From an uncultured Eudoraea sp. (lineage in GTDB: Bacteria > Bacteroidota > Bacteroidia > Flavobacteriales > Flavobacteriaceae), in the NCBI GenBank assembly GCA_947258405.1, contig CAMYIE010000005.1, forward strand, positions 53,388 through 117,387: a DNA stretch of 64,000 bases. Direction: 5' to 3'. The first letter of the stretch is position 1. The number at the start of each line of letters is the position of its first letter. The notes under the pieces were generated by a model. That model had not been told where the DNA came from. It saw nothing but the letters and a program-made list of their open reading frames with translations, and searched no databases. Below are positions 35,046 through 45,634 of the stretch, in pieces. The position numbers were made by a program, and so were the translations under genes.

Positions 35046-36296
35046 TTAACTTATTTTTCTGAACAGGACACAGGCATTATGACCTCCAAATCCAAAAGTA
35101 TTGCTCATGGCTACATTAACTTCTCTTTCCTGAGCCTTATTTAAGGTCAGGTTGAGTCTGGGGTCGATATTTTCGTCTACCGTAGCGTGATTGATCGTCG
35201 GAGGAACCAAATTATGTTGCATCGCCAGGATAGAAGCAATTGCTTCGATGGCCCCAGCCGCACCCAACAAATGGCCAGTCATAGATTTCGTAGAATTGAT
35301 ATTAATCTTATGTGCATGCTCACCGAAAACCTCTCCTATGGCTTTTAGTTCCGCAACATCTCCCAAAGGTGTAGAAGTCCCGTGCGTATTAATAGCGTCT
35401 ATATCCCCAGGTCCCAGTCCGGCATCTCTAAGACAATTTTTCATAACCTGCACAACCCCTATGCCATCAGGGTGTGGCGCTGTCATATGATAGGCATCAC
35501 TGGAAAGACCTCCGCCCAATACTTCTGCATAAATCTTTGCACCCCTTGCCTTGGCATGTTCATATTCTTCAAGGATCAAAGCGCCAGCGCCTTCGCCAAG
35601 AACAAATCCGTCTCTGGTGGCATCGAAAGGTCTGGATGCCGTTTCCGGACTGTCGTTCCTGGTACTTAGGGCGTGCATGGCATTAAATCCACCCATTCCC
35701 GCAATGGTCACAGCCGCTTCACTTCCACCGGTCACGATAACATCACAATATCCAAGACGTATATAATTTAATGCGTCGATCATGGAGTTGGCAGAAGAAG
35801 CACAGGCACTCACCGTAGTGTAGTTCGGTCCCATGAATCCATATTTAATAGATATGTTTCCGGGAGCGATATCCGCTATCATTTTCGGAATAAAAAATGG
35901 ATTAAACCTTGGTGTTCCGTCGCCGGCAGCAAAGTTCATCACCTCATTCTGAAAGGTTTCTAATCCGCCGATACCGGCACCCCATATTACACCAACTCTG
36001 AACTTGTCTATCTTTTCCAGATCGAGGCCCGAATGTATAATGGCTTCATCTGAAGACACCATGGCATATTGAGAAAACTTATCGAGCTTTCTGGCTTCTT
36101 TCCTATCGAAAAAGTCTTGAGAATCGTAATTCTTTAATTCGCAGGCGAATTTAGTTTTGAACTTTTCGGTGTCGTAATAAGTAATAGGTGCAGAGCCGCT
36201 TTTCCCATTCTTTAATCCTTCCCAGTATTCTTCAATAGTATTTCCTATCGGTGTTAGGGCTCCAAGACCCGTGACCACTACTCGCTTTAATTGCAT
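35046..36296 (-). CDS. fabF: 3-oxoacyl-ACP synthase II
   Basis: This condensing enzyme elongates acyl-ACP with malonyl-ACP. The 416-residue protein has the catalytic cysteine in TVSACASSANSM (near residue 164) and histidines in INTHGTSTPLGD and SMTGHLLGAAGAIEA. Length is normal. It is the middle gene of acpP-fabF-rnc. The gap to acpP contains a minus-strand terminator (36341-36382), which should lower fabF and rnc expression relative to acpP. Confidence 0.97.
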   Translation of the reverse strand: MQLKRVVVTGLGALTPIGNTIEEYWEGLKNGKSGSAPITYYDTEKFKTKFACELKNYDSQDFFDRKEARKLDKFSQYAMVSSDEAIIHSGLDLEKIDKFRVGVIWGAGIGGLETFQNEVMNFAAGDGTPRFNPFFIPKMIADIAPGNISIKYGFMGPNYTTVSACASSANSMIDALNYIRLGYCDVIVTGGSEAAVTIAGMGGFNAMHALSTRNDSPETASRPFDATRDGFVLGEGAGALILEEYEHAKARGAKIYAEVLGGGLSSDAYHMTAPHPDGIGVVQVMKNCLRDAGLGPGDIDAINTHGTSTPLGDVAELKAIGEVFGEHAHKININSTKSMTGHLLGAAGAIEAIASILAMQHNLVPPTINHATVDENIDPRLNLTLNKAQEREVNVAMSNTFGFGGHNACVLFRKIS

Positions 36297-36340
36297 GGAA
36301 TCACTTTTTTGATTACTGATGACTTACCCAAAAGTAAAAT

Positions 36341-36382
36341 AAAAAAAATTATCCATGTGCCAGGATCGCCACATGGATAATT
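36341..36382 (-). terminator. Intrinsic terminator between acpP and fabF
   Basis: AATTATCCATGTG (36347-36359) and CACATGGATAATT (36370-36382) form a 13-base-pair perfect stem with a 10-base loop. Read leftwards the stem is followed by six or more T (36346-36341). It lies 27 bases after the acpP stop and 44 before the fabF ATG. Partial termination would keep acpP, needed in large amounts, above fabF and rnc. Confidence 0.85.
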
Positions 36383-36409
36383 ATCAATTCTTTATTAAGA
36401 AGCACAAAA

Positions 36410-36643
36410 TTACTTAGCCTCTTCTATATAACTTATAGCCTGGCCTACTGTTGCAATATTTTCTGCCTGATCGTCGGGGATCTGAATATCAAATTCTTTC
36501 TCAAATTCCATGATCAATTCAACAGTATCCAAAGAATCTGCGCCGAGGTCGTTGGTAAAGCTGGCATCTGCAACAACTTCATTCTCATCTACACCTAATT
36601 TATCTACGATGATAGCCTTAACTCTTGATGCAATGTCTGACAT
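36410..36643 (-). CDS. acpP: Acyl carrier protein
   Basis: The 77-residue acidic protein carries growing fatty acids on a phosphopantetheine arm attached to the serine of GADSLDTVE (residue 38 region). It is first in the acpP-fabF-rnc group. A TATTTTTG box on the minus strand (36676-36683) lies 33 bases upstream of the start, and could be the -7 element of its promoter, although no TTG is seen at the right distance. Confidence 0.98.
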   Translation of the reverse strand: MSDIASRVKAIIVDKLGVDENEVVADASFTNDLGADSLDTVELIMEFEKEFDIQIPDDQAENIATVGQAISYIEEAK

Positions 36644-36896
36644 AATTATTTTGGTTTTAATTTTTAAATCGAAGGCAAAAATATAAAACTATTGGATTCC
36701 GAATAGCTTTTAGGTTTAAAATGTGGCTTAATTTAAGAATTTTAGAGTCAAGTATACTACATTAGCCTCATATTTTTTAGCAAGGGTGCCTCATTATGCC
36801 AATTAGTCAATTAATTATCTCACTTGCTCATATATACATAATTGGTTAAAAATATTGAGGTTGACTGACCCTGTTTATTGAATTAGTCTCATAAAT

Positions 36897-37472
36897 ATGA
36901 AACGCATTGTTTTAATGGCTTCGGGTTCGGGTAGTAATGTAGAAAACATTGCCCGATTTTTTGAAGAGCACCATTCCATTAAGGTAGTTGCAGTGCTTAC
37001 CAATAAGCGCGATGCCTATGTAATCGATCGATGTAATAAATTAAATATCAGTGTTTTATATTTTAATCGATTTGCTTACAGCCATTCAGATATTGTTTTA
37101 AACCTTCTTAAAGGAATAGATCCGCATCTTATAGTACTTGCGGGATTCCTATGGAAGGTGCCTGAAAATATTGTACAATCTTTCGACGGGAAAATCATCA
37201 ATATTCATCCGGCATTACTTCCAAAATATGGCGGTAAAGGTATGTATGGACGATATGTACATGAAAAAGTTAAGGAGAGTGGAGATTCGGAATCTGGAAT
37301 CACAATTCATTATGTTGACGAGAATTACGATGAAGGGAACATCATTTTCCAGGCAAGAGTGGGTGTCGAAAATATTGACTCTGTTGACGATATAGCCGAA
37401 AAAGTGCATCGTTTAGAGTACGAACACTTTCCTAAGATCATAGAGCAGTTACTGAAGGATTCGAATGGCTAA
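36897..37472 (+). CDS. purN: Phosphoribosylglycinamide formyltransferase
   Basis: This 191-residue enzyme adds a formyl group in the third step of purine synthesis using formyltetrahydrofolate. The N-terminal SGSGSNVENIARF binds the ribose phosphate, and the catalytic site is in IHPALLPKYGGKGMYGRYVH and GITIHYVDENYDEGNII. It is divergent from acpP across a 253-base AT-rich gap. Its 3' end overlaps the RNase H gene by 8 bases. A purF-family gene lies further downstream at 39138. Confidence 0.95.
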   Translation: MKRIVLMASGSGSNVENIARFFEEHHSIKVVAVLTNKRDAYVIDRCNKLNISVLYFNRFAYSHSDIVLNLLKGIDPHLIVLAGFLWKVPENIVQSFDGKIINIHPALLPKYGGKGMYGRYVHEKVKESGDSESGITIHYVDENYDEGNIIFQARVGVENIDSVDDIAEKVHRLEYEHFPKIIEQLLKDSNG

Positions 37473-38100
37473 GAAACAAAAATACTATGTTGTCTGGAAA
37501 GGAAAACGCCCGGGTATCTATGAGAGCTGGGAGGCGTGCAAGGAACAAATTGAAGGGTATAAGCAAGCTCAGTATAAATCCTTCGAATCCCGTGATGAAG
37601 CAGTAACCGCATTTAATTCTAACTACGCAGAATATAAAGGCACAAAAAGGGGGCAAAACGAACTCACAGCAGCCGATCTGATGCGTATCGGTGAACCAAA
37701 TTTCCATTCTATTGCCGTAGATGCCGCCTCGAGCGGTAACCCGGGAATTATGGAGTACCGGGGAGTCGACACAAAGACGGCAAAAACCCTGTTTAAACAG
37801 GGGCCATTTAAAGAAGGTACTAACAACATTGGGGAATTTCTCGCGATAGTACATGCCCTGGCGTACTTAAAAAAACGTGGTAGCGACCGTATCATTTATA
37901 CCGATTCCAGAACTGCAATGAGTTGGGTGCGCAAAAAATCGTGTAACACCAAATTGCAAAAGAATCAAAAGAATAAGTCGCTTTTTATTTTGGTTGAAAG
38001 GGCCATTGATTGGTTGAAAAAAAATTCTTACAGCACGCCCATTGTGAAATGGGAGACTAAGGCATGGGGTGAGATCCCTGCCGATTTTGGAAGGAAATAG
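37465..38100 (+). CDS. Viroplasmin-type ribonuclease H1
   Basis: The 211-residue protein has an N-terminal hybrid-binding (viroplasmin) domain (about residues 4-55, including YYVVWKGKRPGIYESWEACK) and a C-terminal RNase H fold. Acidic catalytic residues are visible: Asp in SIAVDAASSGNPG, Glu in NNIGEFLAIVHA, Asp in IYTDSRTAMSWV, and the terminal IPADFGRK typical of this group. It removes RNA from RNA-DNA hybrids. The overlap of 8 bases with purN suggests translational coupling without a functional link. Confidence 0.93.
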   Translation: MAKKQKYYVVWKGKRPGIYESWEACKEQIEGYKQAQYKSFESRDEAVTAFNSNYAEYKGTKRGQNELTAADLMRIGEPNFHSIAVDAASSGNPGIMEYRGVDTKTAKTLFKQGPFKEGTNNIGEFLAIVHALAYLKKRGSDRIIYTDSRTAMSWVRKKSCNTKLQKNQKNKSLFILVERAIDWLKKNSYSTPIVKWETKAWGEIPADFGRK

Positions 38101-38121
38101 GAATGGGAAATAATACACTAA

Positions 38122-38155
38122 TTGGAAATTTAGGTGGTTCAAAAACGTATATTTG
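38122..38155 (+). promoter_or_regulatory. Promoter of the PfkB kinase gene
   Basis: TTG at 38122-38124, a 23-base spacer and TATATTTG at 38148-38155 match the flavobacterial TTG-N17..23-TAnnTTTG consensus. The ATG at 38174 follows 18 bases later, giving a short leader. It supports the 38174 start over an in-frame codon at 38153, which would overlap the promoter. Confidence 0.6.
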
Positions 38156-38173
38156 CAGCAAAGTTTAAACCAC

Positions 38174-39100
38174 ATGGGTAAACTTCTTATCGTAGGTACA
38201 GTTGCCTTCGACGCCATTGAAACACCTTTTGGCAAAACAGACAAGATTTTGGGTGGCGCGGCAACCTTCATTGCGCTTGCTGCAGCCCAGTTCGAAACCA
38301 AATCTGCAGTGGTCTCTGTAGTTGGAGATGATTTCCCTCAGGAGTATCTCGATCTTCTATCATCAAAGAACGTCGATATCTCTGGAATTGAAGTTGTAAA
38401 GGGTGGGAAAACCTTTTTCTGGAGTGGAAAATATCATAACGACCTCAACAGTAGAGATACCCTTATTACAGAACTCAATGTTCTGGCTGATTTTAACCCT
38501 ATAGTTCCTTCCAATTTTAAGGATGCCGATGTGGTTATGCTGGGGAACCTCCATCCCAATATCCAGAAATCTGTAATTGATCAGATGGAAAAACGCCCTA
38601 AACTGATTGTGATGGATACCATGAACTATTGGATGAATAATAGTTGGGATGAACTTCTGGAGGTGATAACCAAAATAGACGTTCTAACCATCAACGATGA
38701 AGAAGCACGGCAACTGACCAAAGAATATTCTCTTGTAAGGGCTGCTTCTGAAATCCTCAAAATGGGACCCAAGTACGTTGTCATTAAAAAGGGGGAACAC
38801 GGAGCATTGCTTTTTCATGAAGACCATATCTTCTTTGCACCGGCCTTACCCCTGGAAGAAGTATTTGATCCTACAGGCGCAGGAGATACATTTGCAGGAG
38901 GATTTGTAGGATATTTAACCGAAACCAAGAATGTTTCTTTTAATAATCTTCGCAACGCCGTTATCCATGGATCCAATTTGGCATCTTTTTCGGTGGAAAA
39001 ATTTGGGACAGCCAGAATAGAGAGTTTAAAGAAAAGCGAAGTAGACAAAAGACTCCGTCAATTCAAAGAATTGACGCAATTTGATATAGAATTACAATGA
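38174..39100 (+). CDS. PfkB family carbohydrate/nucleoside kinase
   Basis: Starting at 38174 (MGKLLIVGTVAFDAIETPFG), this 308-residue kinase has the family motifs GGAATFIALAAAQFETKSAV near residue 34 and DPTGAGDTFAGGFVGYL near residue 235, with the catalytic Asp in GAGD. It resembles the ribokinase/adenosine kinase branch found in flavobacteria next to purine genes, and could phosphorylate a sugar or nucleoside; the substrate is not determined. It has its own promoter and ends in a terminator (39102-39125). Confidence 0.9.
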   Translation: MGKLLIVGTVAFDAIETPFGKTDKILGGAATFIALAAAQFETKSAVVSVVGDDFPQEYLDLLSSKNVDISGIEVVKGGKTFFWSGKYHNDLNSRDTLITELNVLADFNPIVPSNFKDADVVMLGNLHPNIQKSVIDQMEKRPKLIVMDTMNYWMNNSWDELLEVITKIDVLTINDEEARQLTKEYSLVRAASEILKMGPKYVVIKKGEHGALLFHEDHIFFAPALPLEEVFDPTGAGDTFAGGFVGYLTETKNVSFNNLRNAVIHGSNLASFSVEKFGTARIESLKKSEVDKRLRQFKELTQFDIELQ

Positions 39101-39101
39101 T

Positions 39102-39125
39102 GCCCTGCTTATTCGGGGCTTTTTT
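39102..39125 (+). terminator. Intrinsic terminator after the PfkB kinase gene
   Basis: GCCCTG and CGGGGC (39102-39107 and 39114-39119) pair with one G-T, leaving a 6-base loop, followed by six T (39120-39125). The next start codon, of the purF-like gene, is only 12 bases after the T-run. That gene therefore needs read-through or a promoter inside or before the hairpin. Confidence 0.8.
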
Positions 39126-39137
39126 ATTAGCTAAGGT

Positions 39138-41036
<1,899 letters not shown>

Positions 41037-41045
41037 ACAAAAAAT

Positions 41046-41097
41046 CGATGAAATGCACAAAATTGTGTATTTCGTCGATAATACGTGCATTTCGTCG
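41046..41097 (+). promoter_or_regulatory. Candidate operator: three copies of a 13-base element
   Basis: One inverted copy, CGATGAAATGCAC (41046-41058), and two direct copies, GTGTATTTCGTCG (41065-41077) and GTGCATTTCGTCG (41085-41097), start 20 bases apart in the direct pair. They lie immediately upstream of the first small-RNA promoter. The inverted copy and the first direct copy could also pair as a hairpin. The 20-base period puts both on one face of the helix, as expected for a dimeric regulator. An exact 15-base match occurs at 1281-1295. Confidence 0.55.
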
Positions 41098-41106
41098 GGT
41101 TTATGG

Positions 41107-41135
41107 TTAGGTCCTGCCAAAGCCATTTACTTTAG
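41107..41135 (+). promoter_or_regulatory. Promoter of small RNA copy 1
   Basis: TACTTTAG (41128-41135) is a one-base variant of TAnnTTTG; TTA at 41107-41109 with an 18-base spacer is a variant -33 element. TTAGGTCCTG here matches TTAGTTCCTG at the same position before copy 2. The box ends exactly 5 bases before the repeat, as in all three copies. Confidence 0.5.
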
Positions 41136-41140
41136 ACTTG

Positions 41141-41211
41141 CCATAGCATAAGTAGGTTAAGTTCATGGTAAGATTTGGGGCAAAAAAGGTGGAGACTTCT
41201 CCACCTTTTTT
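41141..41211 (+). ncRNA. Tandem small RNA family, copy 1
   Basis: The RNA would start with CCATAGCATAAGTAGG at 41141 and comprise a 40-base conserved block (41141-41180) plus a terminator hairpin (GGTGGAG 41188-41194, CTCCACC 41199-41205, T-run 41206-41211), about 71 bases in total. The block is identical to copy 2 and differs at two positions in copy 3. CCAT at its start can pair with AUGG at positions 25-28. No open frame is conserved between copies past the short MVRFG reading, because copies 1 and 2 differ by a one-base length change. Function unknown; I cannot say whether it matches a known RNA family. Confidence 0.6.
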
Positions 41212-41429
41212 ATTTATAATAAATCGCATGCCCTCTCCACTCGATACAACACAGATTAATAACCTCATCTCTTAGAGCAACAAGTTTTTCAACGGCACAT
41301 CTTCCTTTTAAATTATTGATTCCAATGTGGTTTAAGTGGTTTTTTTAACTATAATTCTTTTGTATAATACAGTATTTTCCTTCATGCCTAGCATTTCACC
41401 CGAATAAAAGGGCTTTTGTCCAAAACCTT

Positions 41430-41459
41430 TTAGTTCCTGAAGTCATTCATATATTTTTG
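41430..41459 (+). promoter_or_regulatory. Promoter of small RNA copy 2
   Basis: TATTTTTG (41452-41459) is a full match to TAnnTTTG and ends 5 bases before copy 2. TTA at 41430-41432 with a 19-base spacer stands in for the -33 TTG; the following TTCCTG matches copy 1. The preceding 200 bases (41222-41429) show no gene. Confidence 0.5.
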
Positions 41460-41464
41460 GAGAA

Positions 41465-41534
41465 CCATAGCATAAGTAGGTTAAGTTCATGGTAAGATTT
41501 GGGGAAAAAAGGCAGAGAACTCTCTGCCTTTTTT
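41465..41534 (+). ncRNA. Tandem small RNA family, copy 2
   Basis: The 40-base block at 41465-41504 is identical to that of copy 1. It is followed by AAAAAA, the stem GGCAGAG (41511-41517) with CTCTGCC (41522-41528), and six T (41529-41534). Compared with copy 1 the stem has two positions changed with matching changes on the other arm, so pairing rather than sequence is kept. The deduced transcript is about 70 bases. It lies 324 bases after copy 1. Confidence 0.6.
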
Positions 41535-41633
41535 ATTACTGACTATCAATTGATTATACCTCGGTCCCCGCTAATTCTCTTCTAAAGCTTCAATCTGAGC
41601 TTTTAGCAAAGCCTAAAATTTCTTAAAAATTCT

Positions 41634-41663
41634 TTGTTATTTCTCACAATACCAGTAATTTAG
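41634..41663 (+). promoter_or_regulatory. Promoter of small RNA copy 3
   Basis: TTG at 41634-41636, a 19-base spacer and TAATTTAG at 41656-41663 (one base off TAnnTTTG) give a near-consensus promoter. The -7 box again ends 5 bases before the repeat, as in copies 1 and 2. Confidence 0.5.
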
Positions 41664-41668
41664 TAATG

Positions 41669-41768
41669 CCATAGCATAAGTAGGTTAAGTTTATGGTAAG
41701 ATTTGGGACGAAAAGGGTGGAGGCTTCTCTATGAATAAAAAAACCGCATTTTTCAATGCGGTTTTGTT
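41669..41768 (+). ncRNA. Tandem small RNA family, copy 3, with lost own terminator
   Basis: The block at 41669-41708 differs from copies 1 and 2 at two positions (C to T in the middle, G to A at the end). The left terminator arm is still visible (GGGTGGAGG, 41715-41723), but the right arm has decayed, so the hairpin cannot form. Transcription would instead continue to the bidirectional terminator at 41738-41765, giving an RNA near 100 bases. It may be a decaying copy or one with a new 3' end. The change in the middle keeps pairing of CCATA with TATGG possible. Confidence 0.5.
41738..41765. terminator. Bidirectional terminator between small RNA copy 3 and sodA
   Basis: AAACCGCATT (41741-41750) and AATGCGGTTT (41755-41764) form a 10-base-pair stem with a 4-base loop. 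A and T runs flank both sides: on the minus strand seven T (including arm bases) follow, ending sodA; on the plus strand TTTTG follows, ending copy 3. Confidence 0.8.
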
Positions 41769-41796
41769 TATTATTTATTGATAGTCACTTACATAT

Positions 41797-42405
41797 TTAT
41801 TGGTTAGCAAGGTATAATTCTCCTACCTTCTTCCAATTGATAAGATTGAAAAACGAACTGATATAATCCGGGCGCCTGTTTTGATAATTCAGATAATAAG
41901 CGTGTTCCCAAACATCCAGACCTAAAATAGGAAATCCCCCACATCCTGTATCTGGCATTATTGGATTGTCTTGATTTGCAGTAGAGCAGATCTCCAGTTT
42001 GCCTCCCGGATGAACACAAAGCCAGGCCCAACCTGAACCAAATCTGGTACCTGCAGCATTACTGAATTCTTCACGGAAAGCACTAAATGAACCAAAAGAT
42101 TCGGATATCGCATTCCCGATTTCTCCACCAGCTTCTCCTCCTCCATCAGCAGACATCACTTCCCAGAACAAACAATGGTTGTAAAAACCACCACCGTTAT
42201 TTCGAACCGCGGTATTACTCATGTCCAGGTTTTTCAGTATGTCTTCAATAGACATATTAGCAAGTGCTGTTCCTTCAATTGCTGCATTGAGTTTCGTAGT
42301 ATATCCATTATGATGCTTTGTATGGTGAATTTCCATAGTTCTCGCATCGATATGTGGTTCCAATGCGTCATAAGCATATGGAAGATCAGGTAATTCAAAA
42401 GCCAT
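41797..42405 (-). CDS. sodA: Superoxide dismutase (Fe/Mn)
   Basis: The 202-residue enzyme converts superoxide to oxygen and hydrogen peroxide. Metal ligands are visible: His in [12 protein letters not shown], His in [16 protein letters not shown], then Asp and His in [19 protein letters not shown]. The sequence cannot firmly decide iron or manganese. It has no signal peptide. It is the convergent neighbour of the small-RNA cluster, sharing a terminator with it, and divergent from the AddA-like gene. Confidence 0.96.
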   Translation of the reverse strand: MAFELPDLPYAYDALEPHIDARTMEIHHTKHHNGYTTKLNAAIEGTALANMSIEDILKNLDMSNTAVRNNGGGFYNHCLFWEVMSADGGGEAGGEIGNAISESFGSFSAFREEFSNAAGTRFGSGWAWLCVHPGGKLEICSTANQDNPIMPDTGCGGFPILGLDVWEHAYYLNYQNRRPDYISSFFNLINWKKVGELYLANQ

Positions 42406-42524
42406 TTTTTCGATGTTTTAGTTATTGATTAATTGAATCTCAAAAGTAGCGCTTTTAACATAAATATTGTCCTTATTATTTGTTAAGAACCATCGAGGAA
42501 TCCGTATTTTGCTAAAAAATACTA

Positions 42525-45500
42525 GTGGGGGAAAGCTGTTTTAAAATATACAATGCTTCGGCCGGTTCCGGAAAAACATTCACCCTCGTAAAGGAGTATT
42601 TAAAAATCGTTCTGGCATCGGAGCATTCGCCAAATTTCAGACAGATACTGGCAGTCACCTTTACCAATAAGGCCGTCAACGAGATGAAGGAGAGGATATT
42701 GGATAGCCTCTTCGAAATGAGCAAGATCGGTGATGGTGCCAAGGCCGGGGATATGGCGCTAAGCCTTCATCAAGAGCTAGGCCTGGAATGGGGTACGCTC
42801 CAAAGGAGATCTGATCAAATTCTGAAAAGGATCTTACATAATTATGCCTTTTTTGATGTCTCCACTATCGACAAATTTACCCATAGGGTAATTCGAACTT
42901 TTGCAAAGGACCTTAAGCTCTCCCAGTCTTTTGAGGTTGTACTTGATACAGATATCCTGCTGGAAGAAGCCATAGACAACCTCCTTTCTAGATCGGGTGA
43001 AGATCCTCAATTAACTGCTGTACTCGTCGATTTTGCACTCGATAAAACCGATGAGGACAAACACTGGAACGTTGCTGCCGACCTACAGAAAATAGGCAAG
43101 ATGCTGTTTCGTGAAAACGACATGGTTTATCTGCAAGGGCTCGAGAATAGAAGTATACAGGATTTCATAGCCTTACAAAAGCGTATTAAAAATGATATCC
43201 TTGTGCTCCAAACAATTGCCAGAGAAAAGGCTGGGGAAGTTTTAGAACTGATCACAACATCGGGAAAAAAAGAAGAGGACTTCCCACGCAGAACCCTTCC
43301 TGCTCATTTTAAAAAGATCATAGAAGGAGGCTTTGATCCTACAAAACTGTATGGTAATACCTTAGAAAAACAATTGAGAGATGGTAAAATCGTAAAAGTG
43401 AATGTCTCCCCATTGCCCGCTTTAACCGTCGAAGCTATTCTGAATCATTATCTGGAGATCAAACGCGCACTCCTTAAACGAGCCTTTTTGATCAATATTC
43501 TTAAGAATTTGGTGCCGCTTACAGTTCTGCAATCAATTCAGACAGAGCTGAAAGCCATCGAATTACAAAAAGAACTCCTTCCAATCACTTCTTTTAATTC
43601 ACTGATCTCGGAAATTATCGGCGAGCAGCCTGCACCTTTTATTTACGAACGACTAGGTGAGAAATACAGACATTACTTTATAGATGAGTTCCAGGACACC
43701 TCTCAGATGCAATGGCATAATCTTATCCCTCTTGTTGGAAATGCATTGGAAAGTCTGGATGCCAACGGCAATCCCGGGTCACTACTTATAGTAGGTGATG
43801 CAAAACAAGCCATATATAGATGGAGGGGAGGCAAGCCAGAACAGTTTCTAGGTTTAATAGAAAGATCGCAGAACCCCTTTTCAATAGAGCCTTCACTTCA
43901 TACTCTTGAAAAGAATTACAGGAGTGCTGAACAAATTATTGAATTCAACAATGATTTCTTTGAAATCACGAGTTCGCTGCTGGGTAGCCCAGGCTATCGG
44001 CGATTGTTTCTAGAAGAAACCCGTCAGGAGACCAATTCACGCAAAGGTGGATTGGTACAGATAGAATTCATCGATTGTGATAAAAAAATGCGAGACCAGG
44101 CTTATCTGGATCGTATCCTCGAGGCTGTAAAAATTGCAAAGGAAAATAATTATCTATATCAGGATATCTGCGTGCTGATCCGGAAAAAGAAACAGGGTGT
44201 CCTTGTTTCGCAAGGTCTGATCAACGAAGGCATCCCAGTGGTGTCTTCAGAGACTTTGCTTTTAAAAAACAGTCCGGAAGTAATGTTTCTAATTGGCCTA
44301 TTGAGGTGTAAAGATCAACCGGATGATCAGGAATCAAAATATCTTATTGCCGATTATCTGATTCCCAAAGGACCGTATTATCACAGGGTTATGCTGGAGG
44401 CATTGGCAAACCTGGACCAATGGCTTATAGAAAACTGGGGATTCGATATACAGCGATTGAGTTATTTATCGGTCTATGACGGACTGGAAGAGGCGATAAC
44501 CATTTTTGGTTTAGTAAGGAATTCCGATGCCTATATCGCCTACCTGATGGATGAGGTTTTACTGGTGGAGCAGATGCAAGGTTCCGGAATAAACTCATTT
44601 TTGGATCACTGGGAAAAGAAAATTGAAAAATTGAGTATAACGTTGCCAGAGAATATCAACGCTATAAAAATTATGACTATCCACAAGGCAAAGGGTCTTG
44701 AATTCCCTATTGTGATCTATCCTTACGCAAACTCGAATATTTATGAAGAACGGGGTGGCAAGATATGGCAGCCTGTGGATCCTGAACAATACAACGGATT
44801 TTCCGAAGTACTGTTGAGCAAAAAGAAACAATTGCAACAGTATGGGGAAAGCACCGCCGCATTATATATTGAAGATCAGCAAAAATTAGAGCTGGATTCT
44901 TTCAACGTGCTCTATGTAGCACTGACCAGGGCGGTAGATGGACTTTTTATTCTTTCAGAGCGGGAGATTAATGAGAAGGGTGAACACACAAAAAATCTTT
45001 ATTCAACACTCCTAAAGGAATATTTAATGGAGAAAGGCTATTGGGCCGACGCTCAAATGATCTATAGCCTGGGGCATCTTTTACCAAAGAAACAGGAACG
45101 GGAAACGCCCTTAGAGGAGAGTATTCCTTATATCTATTCAACCAAGGAAGCCAATGCGCCCAAAATGGTGATAAAGGGTACCCTCTGGGACGAAGCGGAT
45201 GCAGATCCGCGTAAAAGAGGTACGCTAGTTCACTACATCATGAGTCTTATAGAGCATAAGAGCGATCTGGAACCTACCCTGAGCGATCTGCTGGATAAGG
45301 GAACGATTAAAGCGTCGGAGATAAATGAGTTCAGGCAAATGGTGCTTCGGATCGTAAATCATCAGGAATTAAAAGGACTTTTTCAGCAAGGGGTAATGGT
45401 AAAGAACGAACAGGAAATCATTACAGAAAATGGACTATTTTTACGCCCTGACAGATTGGTATTTAACGAGCGTCAGGTGACGATTATCGACTATAAGACA

Positions 45501-45632
45501 GGAGCCAGGTCTGCAGAACACAGGGATCAGTTACTGCTATATGGAAATGCGCTCAAAACCATGGGATACGAGCTCTCCCAGAGTATAATTGTTTATATTG
45601 ACGATACTATAAATATAGAATACATTCAATAA
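42525..45632 (+). CDS. AddA-like UvrD-family helicase-nuclease
   Basis: The 1035-residue protein starts at a GTG and has the superfamily 1 helicase motifs in order: Walker A ASAGSGKT (residues 11-18), [46 protein letters not shown] and YVALTRA. The C-terminal 100 residues carry RecB-type nuclease residues (RPDRLVFNE and TIIDYKTG). With the AddB-like protein at 48371 it would process double-strand breaks for recombination, the AddAB role. The two genes are separated by kbl and ompA. It starts 119 bases from divergent sodA. Confidence 0.9.
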   Translation: MGESCFKIYNASAGSGKTFTLVKEYLKIVLASEHSPNFRQILAVTFTNKAVNEMKERILDSLFEMSKIGDGAKAGDMALSLHQELGLEWGTLQRRSDQILKRILHNYAFFDVSTIDKFTHRVIRTFAKDLKLSQSFEVVLDTDILLEEAIDNLLSRSGEDPQLTAVLVDFALDKTDEDKHWNVAADLQKIGKMLFRENDMVYLQGLENRSIQDFIALQKRIKNDILVLQTIAREKAGEVLELITTSGKKEEDFPRRTLPAHFKKIIEGGFDPTKLYGNTLEKQLRDGKIVKVNVSPLPALTVEAILNHYLEIKRALLKRAFLINILKNLVPLTVLQSIQTELKAIELQKELLPITSFNSLISEIIGEQPAPFIYERLGEKYRHYFIDEFQDTSQMQWHNLIPLVGNALESLDANGNPGSLLIVGDAKQAIYRWRGGKPEQFLGLIERSQNPFSIEPSLHTLEKNYRSAEQIIEFNNDFFEITSSLLGSPGYRRLFLEETRQETNSRKGGLVQIEFIDCDKKMRDQAYLDRILEAVKIAKENNYLYQDICVLIRKKKQGVLVSQGLINEGIPVVSSETLLLKNSPEVMFLIGLLRCKDQPDDQESKYLIADYLIPKGPYYHRVMLEALANLDQWLIENWGFDIQRLSYLSVYDGLEEAITIFGLVRNSDAYIAYLMDEVLLVEQMQGSGINSFLDHWEKKIEKLSITLPENINAIKIMTIHKAKGLEFPIVIYPYANSNIYEERGGKIWQPVDPEQYNGFSEVLLSKKKQLQQYGESTAALYIEDQQKLELDSFNVLYVALTRAVDGLFILSEREINEKGEHTKNLYSTLLKEYLMEKGYWADAQMIYSLGHLLPKKQERETPLEESIPYIYSTKEANAPKMVIKGTLWDEADADPRKRGTLVHYIMSLIEHKSDLEPTLSDLLDKGTIKASEINEFRQMVLRIVNHQELKGLFQQGVMVKNEQEIITENGLFLRPDRLVFNERQVTIIDYKTGARSAEHRDQLLLYGNALKTMGYELSQSIIVYIDDTINIEYIQ

Positions 45633-45634
45633 TT

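Noticed and set aside
36720..36896. AT-rich gap before purN with repeated ATTAG(C/T)CTCATA
   Set aside because: Two imperfect copies 120 bases apart and a weak 7-base inverted repeat are not enough to call a regulatory system.
41165..41216. Micro-ORF starting ATGGTAAGATTTGGG (MVRFG...) in each small-RNA copy
   Set aside because: After MVRFG the reading frames differ because copies 1 and 2 have a one-base length difference, and the frame runs through the terminator hairpin. The stem pairing, not the peptide, is conserved.
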